The position numbers were made by a program, and so were the translations under genes. 43,052 nt of DNA from Flavobacteriia bacterium (GTDB lineage: Bacteria; Bacteroidota; Bacteroidia; Flavobacteriales; Flavobacteriaceae), in NCBI GenBank assembly GCA_004293045.1, contig RDXY01000014.1:1-43052 (forward strand). The letters are read 5' to 3'. Of this stretch, positions 1 through 8,868 are shown one piece after another (position 1 is the first letter of the stretch; each line of letters opens with the position of its first letter). Under the pieces are notes generated by a model. The model made no database searches. It was given only the letters and a program-made list of their open reading frames with translations, and had not been told where the DNA came from.

Positions 1-232
1 CTATATGATTCTAAATATAATGATTCAATATCTAAAAAGAAAATTGAAATTTTTTATGAAGATTTTAAAAATGCCTTGCCTCTGTATGAAAAAATATTAA
101 ATGTTGATTTTAAAACAAGATTTTTTAAAACTAAAATTAATTTCTTTTTAGCAGACTGCCATTCTGAAATGAATTTAGCATCTAAAGTAAACGCTTTTTC
201 TTCAATGGTTGAAAAAGTAGTTTTAGGAACAT
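1..232 (+). CDS. Unknown coding fragment running in from the window edge; ends antisense to menD
   Basis: From base 1 the plus strand stays open in frame 1 to a TAA at 230-232. Roughly the first 43 codons read like a real soluble protein, with charged and aromatic residues alternating and a segment IEIFYEDFKN. The remaining codons lie over DNA that is clearly menD on the other strand, so the original gene probably ended or was cut near base 128 and the rest is read-through. The YED-K pattern vaguely recalls sulfotransferases, but I would not name it. The 5' end is outside the window. This may be a real rearrangement or an assembly join. Confidence 0.4.
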
Positions 233-776
233 AAGTTGGTTCTAAAAGTGTTTCATATAACGGTTCTTCAAACGGAACATTTATGTGAGCTGGACCTTTT
301 TGCGAAATAGCTGTCTCGATAGCTGAAAGAATAAGACTATCATTATGCTCAGAAGCATTTTCAGTTAAATTAGCAGAAAAAACTATATGATTTGCAAACA
401 CATTTTCTTGACGAATGGTTTGTCCGTCACCAATATCAATTTTATTTTTTGGTCTGTCAGCCGAAACAATTAGCAATGGAATTTGACTATAAAATGCTTC
501 CGCAACGGCAGGATAATAATTTAATACCGCAGAACCCGATGTACAAACCACTGCTACAGGTTTTTGTAATTGTTGGGCCAAACCTAAGGCAAAAAAAGCC
601 GCACAACGTTCATCTGCAAGGCTATAACAGGTAAAAGCTTCTTGGTTGGTAAATCCCATAGTTAAAGGAGCGTTTCTCGAACCAGGTGAAATTACAATAT
701 GCTGAATTTCTTTTTGGCGAAAAATTTCAATAACCGCTTGCGCTAATGGTATTTTTGGATATGAGTTGACTTTCAA
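54..776 (-). pseudogene. menD: menD, 5' fragment only (SEPHCHC synthase, menaquinone biosynthesis)
   Basis: MenD is the thiamine-diphosphate enzyme joining 2-oxoglutarate and isochorismate in menaquinone synthesis. About 216 N-terminal residues match the pyrimidine-binding domain: VISPGSRNAPLTMGF, YSLADERCAAFFALGLA, VCTSGSAVLNYYPAVAEA and SADRPKNKIDIGDGQTIRQ. The family is about 550 residues long. Here recognisable sequence ends at AKKKLILV (near base 129), followed by about 24 unrelated residues and a stop at 54-56. The middle domain and the cofactor-binding C-terminal domain are absent. The start appears to be TTG at 774-776, because an in-frame stop lies three codons upstream and no ATG precedes the conserved YPKIPLAQAV. 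If the junction is real, the product cannot be active. If it is an assembly fault, the rest of menD lies elsewhere. Confidence 0.85.
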
Positions 777-919
777 TTTAGTTTTTTAATGAAACACTTA
801 AAAACTTAGAATACATTTAAAGTAAAAAACTAGGTTTCAAGGTGATTGAAAATGATAGATACAAATTTACTAATAAATACACATTTTTTTATACTTTTAT
901 ATCATAAATAAATACTAAA

Positions 920-1414
920 ATGATTCCATCAATTCAAACGTACCAAAAGGAAGATTGCCCTGCTATACTTGAAATTATTAATGAGCAAATTTTAACTGGC
1001 ACTGCATTATACGATTATCAAACAAGAACGGTAGAACAACAGCTGGTCATTTTTGAGGATAAATTACAAAAAGGATATCCAATTATTGTTGCAAAAGTAG
1101 CTAATGAAATTGTTGGATTTGGTTATTATAGCGAATTCCGATTTAGAGAGGCCTATAAATTTACGGTGGAACATTCTGTATATGCCAAGAAAAACTATAT
1201 TGGAAAAGGAATTGGCCATTTGTTACTTACCGAGTTAATCGAATTAGCAAAAAAGCAAAATCTACATACGATGATTGGCGTAATTGATTCCGAAAATGAA
1301 AGTAGTATTGCTTTTCACGAAAAATTTGGTTTTGAAAAAGCTGGTTTCATTAAAGAATCAGGCTATAAATTTGACCGCTGGTTGCATTCTGTTTTTATGC
1401 AAAAGATACTTTAG
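920..1414 (+). CDS. GNAT family N-acetyltransferase (phosphinothricin-acetyltransferase-like)
   Basis: This 164-residue protein has the complete GNAT fold signature. It has a central acetyl-CoA loop KNYIGKGIGHLLLTELIELA and the later HTMIGVIDSENESSIAFHEKFGFEKAGF block. Overall layout, including the start IPSIQTYQKEDCPAILEIIN, is that of the PAT/Bar-like branch of small bacterial acetyltransferases. The substrate cannot be inferred; members act on amino-acid analogues such as methionine sulfone as well as on phosphinothricin. The gene is divergent from menD. A near-consensus -7 box (TACTTTTA, 892-899) lies upstream. It ends at a shared hairpin opposite the glutathione peroxidase gene. Confidence 0.85.
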   Translation: MIPSIQTYQKEDCPAILEIINEQILTGTALYDYQTRTVEQQLVIFEDKLQKGYPIIVAKVANEIVGFGYYSEFRFREAYKFTVEHSVYAKKNYIGKGIGHLLLTELIELAKKQNLHTMIGVIDSENESSIAFHEKFGFEKAGFIKESGYKFDRWLHSVFMQKIL

Positions 1415-1430
1415 TAAAAGTCCAATAAAA

Positions 1431-1474
1431 AAATTCCAAACTCCAATAAAGTTATAAATTGGAATTTGGAATTT
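1431..1474. terminator. Bidirectional hairpin between GNAT (+) and glutathione peroxidase (-)
   Basis: Bases 1432-1446 pair with 1459-1473 (15 bp, one mismatch) around a 12-nt loop. A/T runs lie on both sides, so it could stop transcripts from either gene. The arms carry a TTCCAAA/TTTGGAA motif that recurs at 38299-38337. Confidence 0.7.
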
Positions 1475-1494
1475 AAAAATTGAAAGTTATTTGT

Positions 1495-2130
1495 TTATTT
1501 CCCTTCAATCCAATTAAGAATTGAACTATCGTTTGGTAAAACATTTGGAGACATTACTGCGGCTAAATGTCCGTTTTCATCTATTAAATATTTTTGAAAA
1601 TTCCATTCTACATCGCTGTCTTTTAAACCATTTTTACTTTTTTGAGTTAAAAACTGATACAAAACGTGCATGTCGCTCCCTTTAACGGAAATTTTTTCCA
1701 TCATAGGAAAAGTTACGCCGTAATTTTTCTTACAAAATGCTCCAATTTCAGCATTTGTGCCTGGTTCTTGTGCGCCAAAATTGTTTGCTGGAAAACCTAC
1801 AATTACAAAATTACTGTCTTTATATTTTTCATAAATTGCTTGTAGTTGCTCATATTGAGGTGTTAATCCACATTCAGAAGCCGTATTTACAATTAAGATT
1901 TTTTTCCCTTTAAGAGAAGCAAAATCAAATTCGTTTCCTGATAAGTCTTTTACTTTAAAAGTATAAATTGAACCTTGTTCCATGGTGTTTGTTTTTGGAG
2001 TTTCTACTGAAACATTATCGTTTGTATTTTCTACGAAATGTTCCCAGTTTTCTGATTTTTTTTCTTCCGATTTCGTATTACAAGCCAATAATATCAATAC
2101 TGCGCCAGTAAACGTGTGAAATAGTTTCAT
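1495..2130 (-). CDS. Glutathione-peroxidase family thiol peroxidase, lipoprotein
   Basis: This protein reduces peroxides with a catalytic cysteine, probably using thioredoxin, as bacterial GPx proteins usually do. It begins with a lipoprotein signal ending LILLAC (Cys17), so it should be membrane-anchored outside the cytoplasm. The GPx motifs follow in order: NTASECGLTPQY with peroxidatic Cys near residue 87, FPANNFGAQEP, a second cysteine in AFCKKNYGV that may be the resolving one, and VEWNFQKYLI with the conserved Trp and Asn. The Gln of the usual FPCNQFG motif is Asn here. I place the start at the ATG at 2128-2130 (211 residues). An upstream in-frame TTG at 2149-2151 is part of the -7 promoter box and so cannot be translated from that promoter. 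Confidence 0.9.
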   Translation of the reverse strand: MKLFHTFTGAVLILLACNTKSEEKKSENWEHFVENTNDNVSVETPKTNTMEQGSIYTFKVKDLSGNEFDFASLKGKKILIVNTASECGLTPQYEQLQAIYEKYKDSNFVIVGFPANNFGAQEPGTNAEIGAFCKKNYGVTFPMMEKISVKGSDMHVLYQFLTQKSKNGLKDSDVEWNFQKYLIDENGHLAAVMSPNVLPNDSSILNWIEGK

Positions 2131-2148
2131 AATCAATTTATTTAAAAT

Positions 2149-2176
2149 CAAATATATGAAATGTTACAGAAAACAA
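2149..2176 (-). promoter_or_regulatory. Bacteroidota promoter of the glutathione peroxidase gene
   Basis: On the minus strand TTG (2176-2174) is followed by 17 nt and then TATATTTG (2156-2149), matching the TTG-N17-19-TAnnTTTG consensus exactly. The predicted transcript would begin near 2143, giving a leader of about 13 nt before the ATG at 2130. Confidence 0.75.
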
Positions 2177-2193
2177 AAGTTAATGTTGGGTTA

Positions 2194-2230
2194 AATAAAA
2201 AAACCTAACTGGCAAAAAAGCTGTTAGGTC
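2194..2230 (-). terminator. Rho-independent terminator of ccsBA
   Basis: A perfect 7-bp stem (2203-2209 with 2223-2229, ACCTAAC/GTTAGGT) is followed on the minus strand by a run of T at 2202-2197. It lies just past the ccsBA stop codon. Confidence 0.8.
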
Positions 2231-2255
2231 TTATTAAATATATAAATACTTTGTT

Positions 2256-5200
2256 TTATTTTTTCTTATACAATTTCTTATACTGAATATATGCAATTGT
2301 AGAAATTACCAAAACAATTGCTAATGCATATAAATAATACACCACACTTTGAGATTCTCCAGATGCATACGAATGCTTGCCACTTAAGTGGAAATTTACT
2401 CCGAAATACGTCATTAATATACTTGCAAAAGCTAAAACCGACATAAAATTATAAGCAAACAAACCTCGTAAAGCCGGTACAAAACGAGCGTGAATTACAA
2501 ATGCATACACCATAATACTAATTAATGCCCAAGTTTCTTTTGGATCCCAGCCCCAATAGCGTCCCCAACTTTCATTTGCCCATTGTCCGCCAAGGAAATT
2601 TCCAATAGTTAGCATCACTAAACCAACCGTTAAAGCCAATTCATTAATATAGGTGATTTCTTTGATGTTCAATTCCATTTTGGCTTTGTTGTTTTTGTTG
2701 GTAAAAATCATTAAAAACAAGGCTACCAATCCCAAAATCATTCCCAAAGTAAAGGGTCCGTAACTCGCTACAATAACCGCCACGTGAATCATTAACCAAT
2801 ATGAGTTTAAAACTGGTGGTAAATTTGCAATTGCAGGATCCATCCAATTCAGATGTGCAACCCATAAAATCATAGCTGTTACAAATACACCAGAAGCAAT
2901 AGTTAATGGTGTCTTTTTTACAATTTTTCTCTTAGTTACTAAATAAAACCATAATGGGTTACCAAAACCTAATGTTAAAGTAAAAAACATGGTAGCCCAA
3001 GCTACATAAATCATACTTTCATAAGCATCTGACCAAGGGGCGTGACCTGAAATATACCAACGAACTATTAATCCTAAAGTATGTAAAATAAATAATAATA
3101 AAACAATATTTTTCAAAAGAGAAACACAAAAACTAATACTCTTTTTATTGCTAAAAATTTGAATTAAAGAAAATACGAACATAAAAACTCCAGCATACAT
3201 ATACCAAGAGAATAATTTCTTAAAAATATCGTATTTGTTATATTGAATTTCCGCTTCTAATTTATCTTCAGAAAGCATTACTTTTCCACCAAATTTCTTT
3301 TGATAATCGGATAAGCCCTTTAATAAACTTTCTGCATTTTTATAGTCTTTAGATTGTGAGGCTTTTGCCGCTTCACTAAAATAAAACGGAATAATATTTT
3401 TTACGACATCTATATTGGTTTTCGTTGGATGTTGCAATTCTAAATACGAAGCCCATTTATTATTAGCATCTTTTGGAAGCGGAAAAAATCGTAAAATTTG
3501 TCCACTAATTGCCGAATACAATAAATTTACTTTTTTATCAGCATCTAAGAAATCCTTTTGAAATTGATTTGGAACCGCTTCTTTATACGCTTCATCCGTT
3601 TGCTTTTGCAATTTATAATTTCCAAAATCATCGAAAAAACTAATTAGTGGCGCATATTTTGCTTTCTCATCTACACCAATAATTTTACGAATACTATCGT
3701 TTCCTCTCGTTAAATGCACAATCGGAATTTGATACCAAAACTCAGGAAATTGATTCATGGAAATCAAAACCTGATCTGAAGTAAATCCTTCAAAGGTGTC
3801 ATTTTTAGAAACTTTTCGTAATAATTCAGACGAAAAAGTATTTACAGGTTTCATCCTTCCACTCACATCTTGAACCACAAGTCGTCCAAATTTTTCTGCA
3901 TGTTCGGCAGAAACCATATATTTCTTAATTTCTTTTAAAGATTCTGCAGCCGTAGGCATTTTTGGCTTCACAGAAGACGATGCTTCATGCTGATGGGCTT
4001 CATTTGAATGATTATGACCGTCGTGATTGATATGATTATCTTGGGCAAAACCAAAAATTCCAAAAAAGAAGAAAATAGCTACTAAAGTGGCTTTTTTAGC
4101 TCGAATTTTATCCAACTTCAATTTCAAATCATTAAATCGGGTGTTTTTATCAAACAAAATAACCATCATAGCAAAATACAATAAGAAATAACCGATGTAA
4201 GTAATCCAAGTTCCCCAGAAATCGTGGTTTACAGAAAGTACCGTTCCTTTTTCGTCTTCATCAAAACTGGCTTGAAAGAAACGAAATTCTCTGTAATCTA
4301 ATATATGATTCATAAAAACACTGTCGGTAAATGTTTTTGATTTTTCTTTGTCTTGAATTTCGATTTTACTTTTAAATGCCGAATAACTTTTTTCTGTTCC
4401 AGGATATTTTTCGGCAACAAAATCATTCAATTTAATTGAAAAAGGTAAGGTATGCACTTTACTTCCATACATTAATGTAAAATCTAATTTTCCGATTTTA
4501 AAACTTTTTGGTTCGCCTTGTTTTCCTTTTGAACCCATTAATGTAATGATTTCTTCTTTATTTTGAGAGGTGACTTTAACCACAATGGCATCATCCGTTT
4601 TTTTATCTTTATAATCGTTATTTGAAGCTAAAACCACTTCTCCTTTTTGAGCCAATTCAGGAAAAACAAACTGACTTCCACCAGCATTATATAGTGAACG
4701 GAACATCAACTCGCTAATCTTATCTTTTGCAATTGTACCTTGCATTTTGTCGGCCATTCGCATAAAGTTTCCGTCAAAAGGGGTTTGAATGGTATAATTT
4801 TCAGCCGCTTTTGTAATATTAATAGCACCTTGTGTAAACTTATTAAAAGCAAACAATACATTACTTATATTTTTCACTTCGCCTTCTTTAAGAAAATGCT
4901 CTTTTCTACTGCCGCCTATAGCTTCTACCAATTTTATATATAACTCACCTTTTGCATTTGGCTTAAATGTTTCAGAAGCATTCATAATAAACTGTTGCAA
5001 TTTAATTTTGTATGGAATATCTGAAAATGTATCAGAAAATTGATACGAATTATTTGTTGCTTGTGAAAGTAATAACTGATTTTCCGTTGTTTTACGTTTC
5101 ATTTCACCTTGATACTCTCCATCTACGAAAGTAGTTAAATATGGCATATCTGAATAAACCGTATTTGAAACAGCTCCTTCACGAATAGGCATTAATCCTT

Positions 5201-5504
5201 CATAGCTAATATATCGAGTAACAAAAGCACCCACAATTATAAAAATCCAGGATAAGTGGAGCAATAAAGTAGCCCATTTCTCTTTTTTATACAATTGATA
5301 CCGTTTAATATTTCCGAAAAAATTAATTACAAAAAAGACCATAATGGCCTCAAACCACCACGCGTTATAAACCCAGATTCGAGCGGTTTCAGTATTATAG
5401 GCGTCTTCAATGAAAGTTCCTGCTGCCATTGCTGCTGCAAAACCAATAAATAAAAGTGCCATTAGGCGTGTAGAATATAGTGCGGAAAGTAATTTTTGTA
5501 ACAT
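2256..5504 (-). CDS. ccsBA: CcsBA fusion, cytochrome c heme-attachment synthetase (System II)
   Basis: This 1082-residue membrane protein exports heme and attaches it to CXXCH cytochromes c outside the inner membrane. The N-terminal ResB/CcsB part has four membrane helices (about residues 13-31, 49-67, 80-100 and 433-453) around a large periplasmic domain. A hydrophobic FFFFGIFGFA segment and a histidine-rich stretch (DNHINHDGHNHSNEAHQHEA) follow near residue 490. The C-terminal CcsA/ResC part holds many helices and the tryptophan-rich WWD heme-handling motif WGRYWGWDPKETW near residue 980, then FHLSGKHSYASG with a likely heme-ligand histidine. The fused arrangement is usual in Bacteroidota and Epsilonproteobacteria. 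A -7 box TACATTTG lies at 5539-5532, and a terminator lies downstream, so it looks monocistronic. Confidence 0.93.
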   Translation of the reverse strand: MLQKLLSALYSTRLMALLFIGFAAAMAAGTFIEDAYNTETARIWVYNAWWFEAIMVFFVINFFGNIKRYQLYKKEKWATLLLHLSWIFIIVGAFVTRYISYEGLMPIREGAVSNTVYSDMPYLTTFVDGEYQGEMKRKTTENQLLLSQATNNSYQFSDTFSDIPYKIKLQQFIMNASETFKPNAKGELYIKLVEAIGGSRKEHFLKEGEVKNISNVLFAFNKFTQGAINITKAAENYTIQTPFDGNFMRMADKMQGTIAKDKISELMFRSLYNAGGSQFVFPELAQKGEVVLASNNDYKDKKTDDAIVVKVTSQNKEEIITLMGSKGKQGEPKSFKIGKLDFTLMYGSKVHTLPFSIKLNDFVAEKYPGTEKSYSAFKSKIEIQDKEKSKTFTDSVFMNHILDYREFRFFQASFDEDEKGTVLSVNHDFWGTWITYIGYFLLYFAMMVILFDKNTRFNDLKLKLDKIRAKKATLVAIFFFFGIFGFAQDNHINHDGHNHSNEAHQHEASSSVKPKMPTAAESLKEIKKYMVSAEHAEKFGRLVVQDVSGRMKPVNTFSSELLRKVSKNDTFEGFTSDQVLISMNQFPEFWYQIPIVHLTRGNDSIRKIIGVDEKAKYAPLISFFDDFGNYKLQKQTDEAYKEAVPNQFQKDFLDADKKVNLLYSAISGQILRFFPLPKDANNKWASYLELQHPTKTNIDVVKNIIPFYFSEAAKASQSKDYKNAESLLKGLSDYQKKFGGKVMLSEDKLEAEIQYNKYDIFKKLFSWYMYAGVFMFVFSLIQIFSNKKSISFCVSLLKNIVLLLFILHTLGLIVRWYISGHAPWSDAYESMIYVAWATMFFTLTLGFGNPLWFYLVTKRKIVKKTPLTIASGVFVTAMILWVAHLNWMDPAIANLPPVLNSYWLMIHVAVIVASYGPFTLGMILGLVALFLMIFTNKNNKAKMELNIKEITYINELALTVGLVMLTIGNFLGGQWANESWGRYWGWDPKETWALISIMVYAFVIHARFVPALRGLFAYNFMSVLAFASILMTYFGVNFHLSGKHSYASGESQSVVYYLYALAIVLVISTIAYIQYKKLYKKK

Positions 5505-5531
5505 AAAATTATAGTCTTTTTATAAGTGATG

Positions 5532-5539
5532 CAAATGTA
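5532..5539 (-). promoter_or_regulatory. -7 promoter element of ccsBA
   Basis: TACATTTG on the minus strand matches TAnnTTTG and lies 27 nt before the ATG. No TTG is present at the expected -33 spacing. Confidence 0.5.
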
Positions 5540-5597
5540 CTGAATAAGAAATAAAGTGTTACTATTTTAACAAAATTTAATACCTGTTTGGAATAAT

Positions 5598-6329
5598 CTA
5601 ATACAACATTTTCAGTTCTTTTATATCAAACAACTGCAGTGTATCCTCTTCTAACTCTATTTGCAACAAACCATTTGGCATCACTTGTTTGATAATTCCC
5701 ATAAATTTTACTTTATCTGCGTTTTCAAAAGCCATAGGTGTGTTTTTTTTAAATAAATTTTCGTGATACAATTTCCAAAAATGAGCAGCTCCATCCTTTT
5801 TATACAAATTAAGGTTATTTTGAAATTGGTTTAAAAAAAGCAATAAAATCTCATCTTTATTATATTCTTGGTTCGTACAATTTTTTAAGGAGGTGGCTTG
5901 TGGTAAATTGATAAAATTTTCTTGATTCACATTTATGCCAATCCCAACAATAGAAAGTATTTCAGCTGTACTTTTAAACTGATTTTCAATTAGTATACCA
6001 CATATTTTCTTTTTGTCTGCCAAAATGTCGTTTGCCCACTTAATGGCTACATTTGGAATTTTTAGCTGTACAAATGTCTGAAAAAGACTAACAGCTACTA
6101 TAACATTTAAACTAAACACCTCCTCCACATTTAACAACACCTCTTTAATCAAAACACTGAACGTTAGGTTTTTACCCGCTTCTACTTCCCAATTTTCGCC
6201 ACGTTGCCCTCTCCCTTTTGTTTGGTTTTCAGCCACTACAACAGTGAAATTAGCCACCCCTTGTTTGGCTGACAATTCTTTTAAATAACTATTTGTAGAA
6301 TCAATGGCATTGAGTTTGATGATATGCAT
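5598..6329 (-). CDS. birA: Biotin--[acetyl-CoA-carboxylase] ligase, monofunctional
   Basis: BirA makes biotinyl-5'-AMP and transfers biotin to carrier lysines such as that of acetyl-CoA carboxylase. In its 243 residues are the biotin-adenylate binding loop GRGQRG (39-44), KWANDIL (97-103) and KKICGILIEN (107-116), followed by a small C-terminal SH3-like region (KVKFMGIIKQV). There is no N-terminal helix-turn-helix, so it is a class I enzyme that does not repress transcription. It is divergent from rsfS. A TATTTTTG box at 6370-6363 could drive it. Confidence 0.92.
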   Translation of the reverse strand: MHIIKLNAIDSTNSYLKELSAKQGVANFTVVVAENQTKGRGQRGENWEVEAGKNLTFSVLIKEVLLNVEEVFSLNVIVAVSLFQTFVQLKIPNVAIKWANDILADKKKICGILIENQFKSTAEILSIVGIGINVNQENFINLPQATSLKNCTNQEYNKDEILLLFLNQFQNNLNLYKKDGAAHFWKLYHENLFKKNTPMAFENADKVKFMGIIKQVMPNGLLQIELEEDTLQLFDIKELKMLY

Positions 6330-6384
6330 AGAAGAAATTTTGTGATTACTTAATTGAAGTTACAAAAATAAAGACAAAAAATGA

Positions 6385-6392
6385 TACCTTTG
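6385..6392 (+). promoter_or_regulatory. -7 promoter element of rsfS-ftsH
   Basis: TACCTTTG matches TAnnTTTG and lies 21 nt before the rsfS ATG. No well-spaced TTG is visible upstream. Confidence 0.5.
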
Positions 6393-6413
6393 CATAAAAC
6401 GAACAAATAATAG

Positions 6414-6782
6414 ATGACGAAAAATATTAGCACAGATGATTTACTAGCAAGTATCATCAAAGGAATTGAAGATGTAAAAGGATTAGATATTGATATTCTT
6501 GATTTAAGAGGAATTGAAAATAGTGTTTGTGATTATTTTGTAATTTGCAATGGAAATTCAAATACACAAGTAAATGCAATTGTAGGTTCAGTTCAAAAAG
6601 GCGTGTCAAAAGAACTAAAAGACAAACCTTGGCATATTGAAGGTACAGATGTTGGAGAATGGGTATTAATGGATTATGTAAGCATAGTAGTACACGTATT
6701 TCAGAAACACATTAGAGAATATTATAATATTGAGAGTTTATGGGGCGATGCAAAAATTACTTCTATAGAAAATAAATTTTAA
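6414..6782 (+). CDS. rsfS: Ribosome silencing factor RsfS
   Basis: RsfS binds ribosomal protein L14 and blocks joining of the 30S and 50S subunits, slowing translation when nutrients run short. The 122-residue length is normal. Family motifs are clear: VCDYFVICNGNSNTQVNAI, KPWHIEGTDVGEWVLMDY and VVHVFQKHIREYYNIESLWGDA. It is followed after 8 nt by ftsH, and the pair is probably one transcript. Confidence 0.95.
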   Translation: MTKNISTDDLLASIIKGIEDVKGLDIDILDLRGIENSVCDYFVICNGNSNTQVNAIVGSVQKGVSKELKDKPWHIEGTDVGEWVLMDYVSIVVHVFQKHIREYYNIESLWGDAKITSIENKF

Positions 6783-6790
6783 ACCCAATT

Positions 6791-8770
6791 ATGTCAGAAA
6801 ACGAAAACAAAAACAAACCAGTTATTAAGGTAGTAAAGCTTGGCCCTTGGTTTTTTCCAATTTTAGCCATTTCTGTAATATTACTAATTAATTTTTTCAA
6901 TGGTGGTTTCGATATGAACTATCCGAAATCAACCTCTATTTCTTCTTTTTATGATTTATTAAGTAAAAATCAAATTGAGAAAGTAGATATTTTAACAAGT
7001 ACTTCAGGAAATACTGCTGAGGTAACTTTAAAAAAAGCGGCATATGTTGCATCTAAAGATGAAGAATTAAAAAAATTAACTAAAGAGAAAGGTCCGCATT
7101 ATTTAGTAAAAGATGTGGGTAGTTTAGACCTTTTTCAAAATGAATTAAAAGAAGCTAAAAAGAACAAATTAATAGCTGCTTACGACCTAAAACCAACAAG
7201 TAATTGGAGTGAGTGGATTGGATTATTATTACCTACCTTAATTTTTATCGGATTTTTCTATTTCATTTCTAAAAGAATGGCTGGAGGCCCTGGTGGAGGT
7301 GGACAAATATTTAGCATTGGAAAATCGAAAGCAAAACTATTTGATGAAAAAAATGATGTAAAAGTTACTTTTGAAAATGTAGCCGGTTTAGAAGGAGCAA
7401 AAGAAGAAATTCAAGAAATCGTAGAATTCCTAAAAACACCTGAAAAATTCACAAGTATTGGTGGTAAAATTCCAAAAGGTGCCTTATTAGTAGGACCTCC
7501 AGGAACAGGAAAAACCTTATTAGCCAAAGCAGTTGCCGGTGAAGCTAACGTGCCTTTTTTCTCTTTATCAGGATCTGATTTTGTAGAAATGTTTGTAGGA
7601 GTTGGTGCTTCTCGAGTAAGAGATTTATTTAAACAAGCCAAAGAAAAAGCACCTGCTATTATTTTTATTGACGAAATTGATGCAGTTGGAAGGGCTCGTG
7701 GAAAAAGTAATATGTCTGGAGGTAACGACGAAAGAGAAAATACACTAAATCAATTACTAACAGAAATGGACGGATTCGGGACCAATTCAAATGTAATTGT
7801 ATTAGCCGCAACAAATAGAGCGGACGTTTTAGACAAAGCCTTAATGCGTGCAGGACGTTTTGATAGACAAATTTATGTGGACTTGCCAGATATTAGAGAA
7901 CGTAAGGAAATATTTGAAGTTCATTTAAAACCGATTAAAAAAGCAGAAGCATTAGATACTGAATTTTTAGCCAAACAAACCCCAGGATTTTCTGGAGCCG
8001 ATATTGCTAATGTTTGTAATGAAGCCGCTTTAGTTGCAGCAAGAAAAAACAAAAAAGCAGTTGATAAACAAGACTTTTTAGATGCTGTAGACAGAATAGT
8101 TGGCGGATTAGAAAAGAAAAATAAAATTATTACCAAAGAAGAAAAGCACGCCATTGCCATTCACGAAGCAGGTCATGCTACTGTGAGTTGGATGCTTCAA
8201 CATGCCGCTCCGTTAGTAAAAGTTACTATTGTACCTCGTGGACAAAGTTTAGGAGCTGCTTGGTATTTACCTGAAGAAAGACAAATCGTACGAACCGAGC
8301 AAATGCTTGACGAAATGTGCGCTACTATGGGCGGAAGAGCTGCTGAAAAAGTTGTTTTCGATAAAATTTCAACAGGTGCACTTTCAGATTTAGAAAAAGT
8401 AACCAAACAAGCCCGCGCCATGGTTACCGTTTATGGTCTGAATGATAAAATTGGAAATATTACATATTACGATTCATCAGGACAATCAGATTATACTTTT
8501 TCAAAACCCTATTCTGATGATACGGCAAAAGTAATTGATACTGAAATTTCAGGGTTAATTGAAGAACAATATCAAAGAGCCATTTCTATTTTAACAGAGA
8601 ATAGAACAAAATTGGAAGCATTGGCAGCCATTTTAATCGATAAAGAAGTTATTTTTAAAGACGATTTAGAAACTATTTTTGGTAAAAGACCTTTTGATAT
8701 TGAAGAAGAAAAACCAGAAACAATGTCAGAAATAATTGCAGAAACCGATTCAGAAATTGTAACTGAATAA
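6791..8770 (+). CDS. ftsH: ATP-dependent zinc metalloprotease FtsH
   Basis: FtsH is a membrane-anchored AAA+ protease that extracts and degrades unstable or damaged membrane and cytosolic proteins. Two membrane helices (about residues 18-36 and 137-158) flank an extracytoplasmic domain. The AAA module follows with Walker A GPPGTGKT (about 235-242), Walker [12 protein letters not shown] and the second region of homology ([21 protein letters not shown]). The zinc motif is HEAGH (458-462), with a later Asp ligand in [12 protein letters not shown] total of 659 residues is typical. The acidic C-terminal tail is variable. A strong hairpin terminator follows. Confidence 0.97.
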   Translation: MSENENKNKPVIKVVKLGPWFFPILAISVILLINFFNGGFDMNYPKSTSISSFYDLLSKNQIEKVDILTSTSGNTAEVTLKKAAYVASKDEELKKLTKEKGPHYLVKDVGSLDLFQNELKEAKKNKLIAAYDLKPTSNWSEWIGLLLPTLIFIGFFYFISKRMAGGPGGGGQIFSIGKSKAKLFDEKNDVKVTFENVAGLEGAKEEIQEIVEFLKTPEKFTSIGGKIPKGALLVGPPGTGKTLLAKAVAGEANVPFFSLSGSDFVEMFVGVGASRVRDLFKQAKEKAPAIIFIDEIDAVGRARGKSNMSGGNDERENTLNQLLTEMDGFGTNSNVIVLAATNRADVLDKALMRAGRFDRQIYVDLPDIRERKEIFEVHLKPIKKAEALDTEFLAKQTPGFSGADIANVCNEAALVAARKNKKAVDKQDFLDAVDRIVGGLEKKNKIITKEEKHAIAIHEAGHATVSWMLQHAAPLVKVTIVPRGQSLGAAWYLPEERQIVRTEQMLDEMCATMGGRAAEKVVFDKISTGALSDLEKVTKQARAMVTVYGLNDKIGNITYYDSSGQSDYTFSKPYSDDTAKVIDTEISGLIEEQYQRAISILTENRTKLEALAAILIDKEVIFKDDLETIFGKRPFDIEEEKPETMSEIIAETDSEIVTE

Positions 8771-8791
8771 GTTATTAACAATACTTTGTAT

Positions 8792-8833
8792 AAAAAATCT
8801 TAACTTGAAAGTGATTTTAAGTTAAGATTTTTT
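8792..8833 (+). terminator. Terminator after ftsH
   Basis: A perfect 15-bp stem (8792-8806 with 8819-8833, core AATCTTAACTT) with a 12-nt loop ends in a T run. It abuts the promoter of the next gene, so the downstream operon is transcribed independently. Confidence 0.85.
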
Positions 8834-8841
8834 TATATTTG
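8834..8841 (+). promoter_or_regulatory. -7 promoter element of the LUD-cdsA-psd-ACBP operon
   Basis: TATATTTG starts immediately after the ftsH terminator and 28 nt before the ATG at 8869. It shows that the in-frame TTG at 8839 is promoter, not start codon. Confidence 0.6.
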
Positions 8842-8868
8842 GTGTTTAAGAATTGTTACAGAAATAAA

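Noticed and set aside
392..634. Open frame on the plus strand inside menD
   Set aside because: It lies fully antisense to strongly conserved MenD motifs and has no promoter box or family features.
920..1414. Antibiotic or herbicide resistance gene (pat/bar)
   Set aside because: Similarity is to a broad housekeeping acetyltransferase group. No mobile element or compositional change suggests acquisition for resistance.
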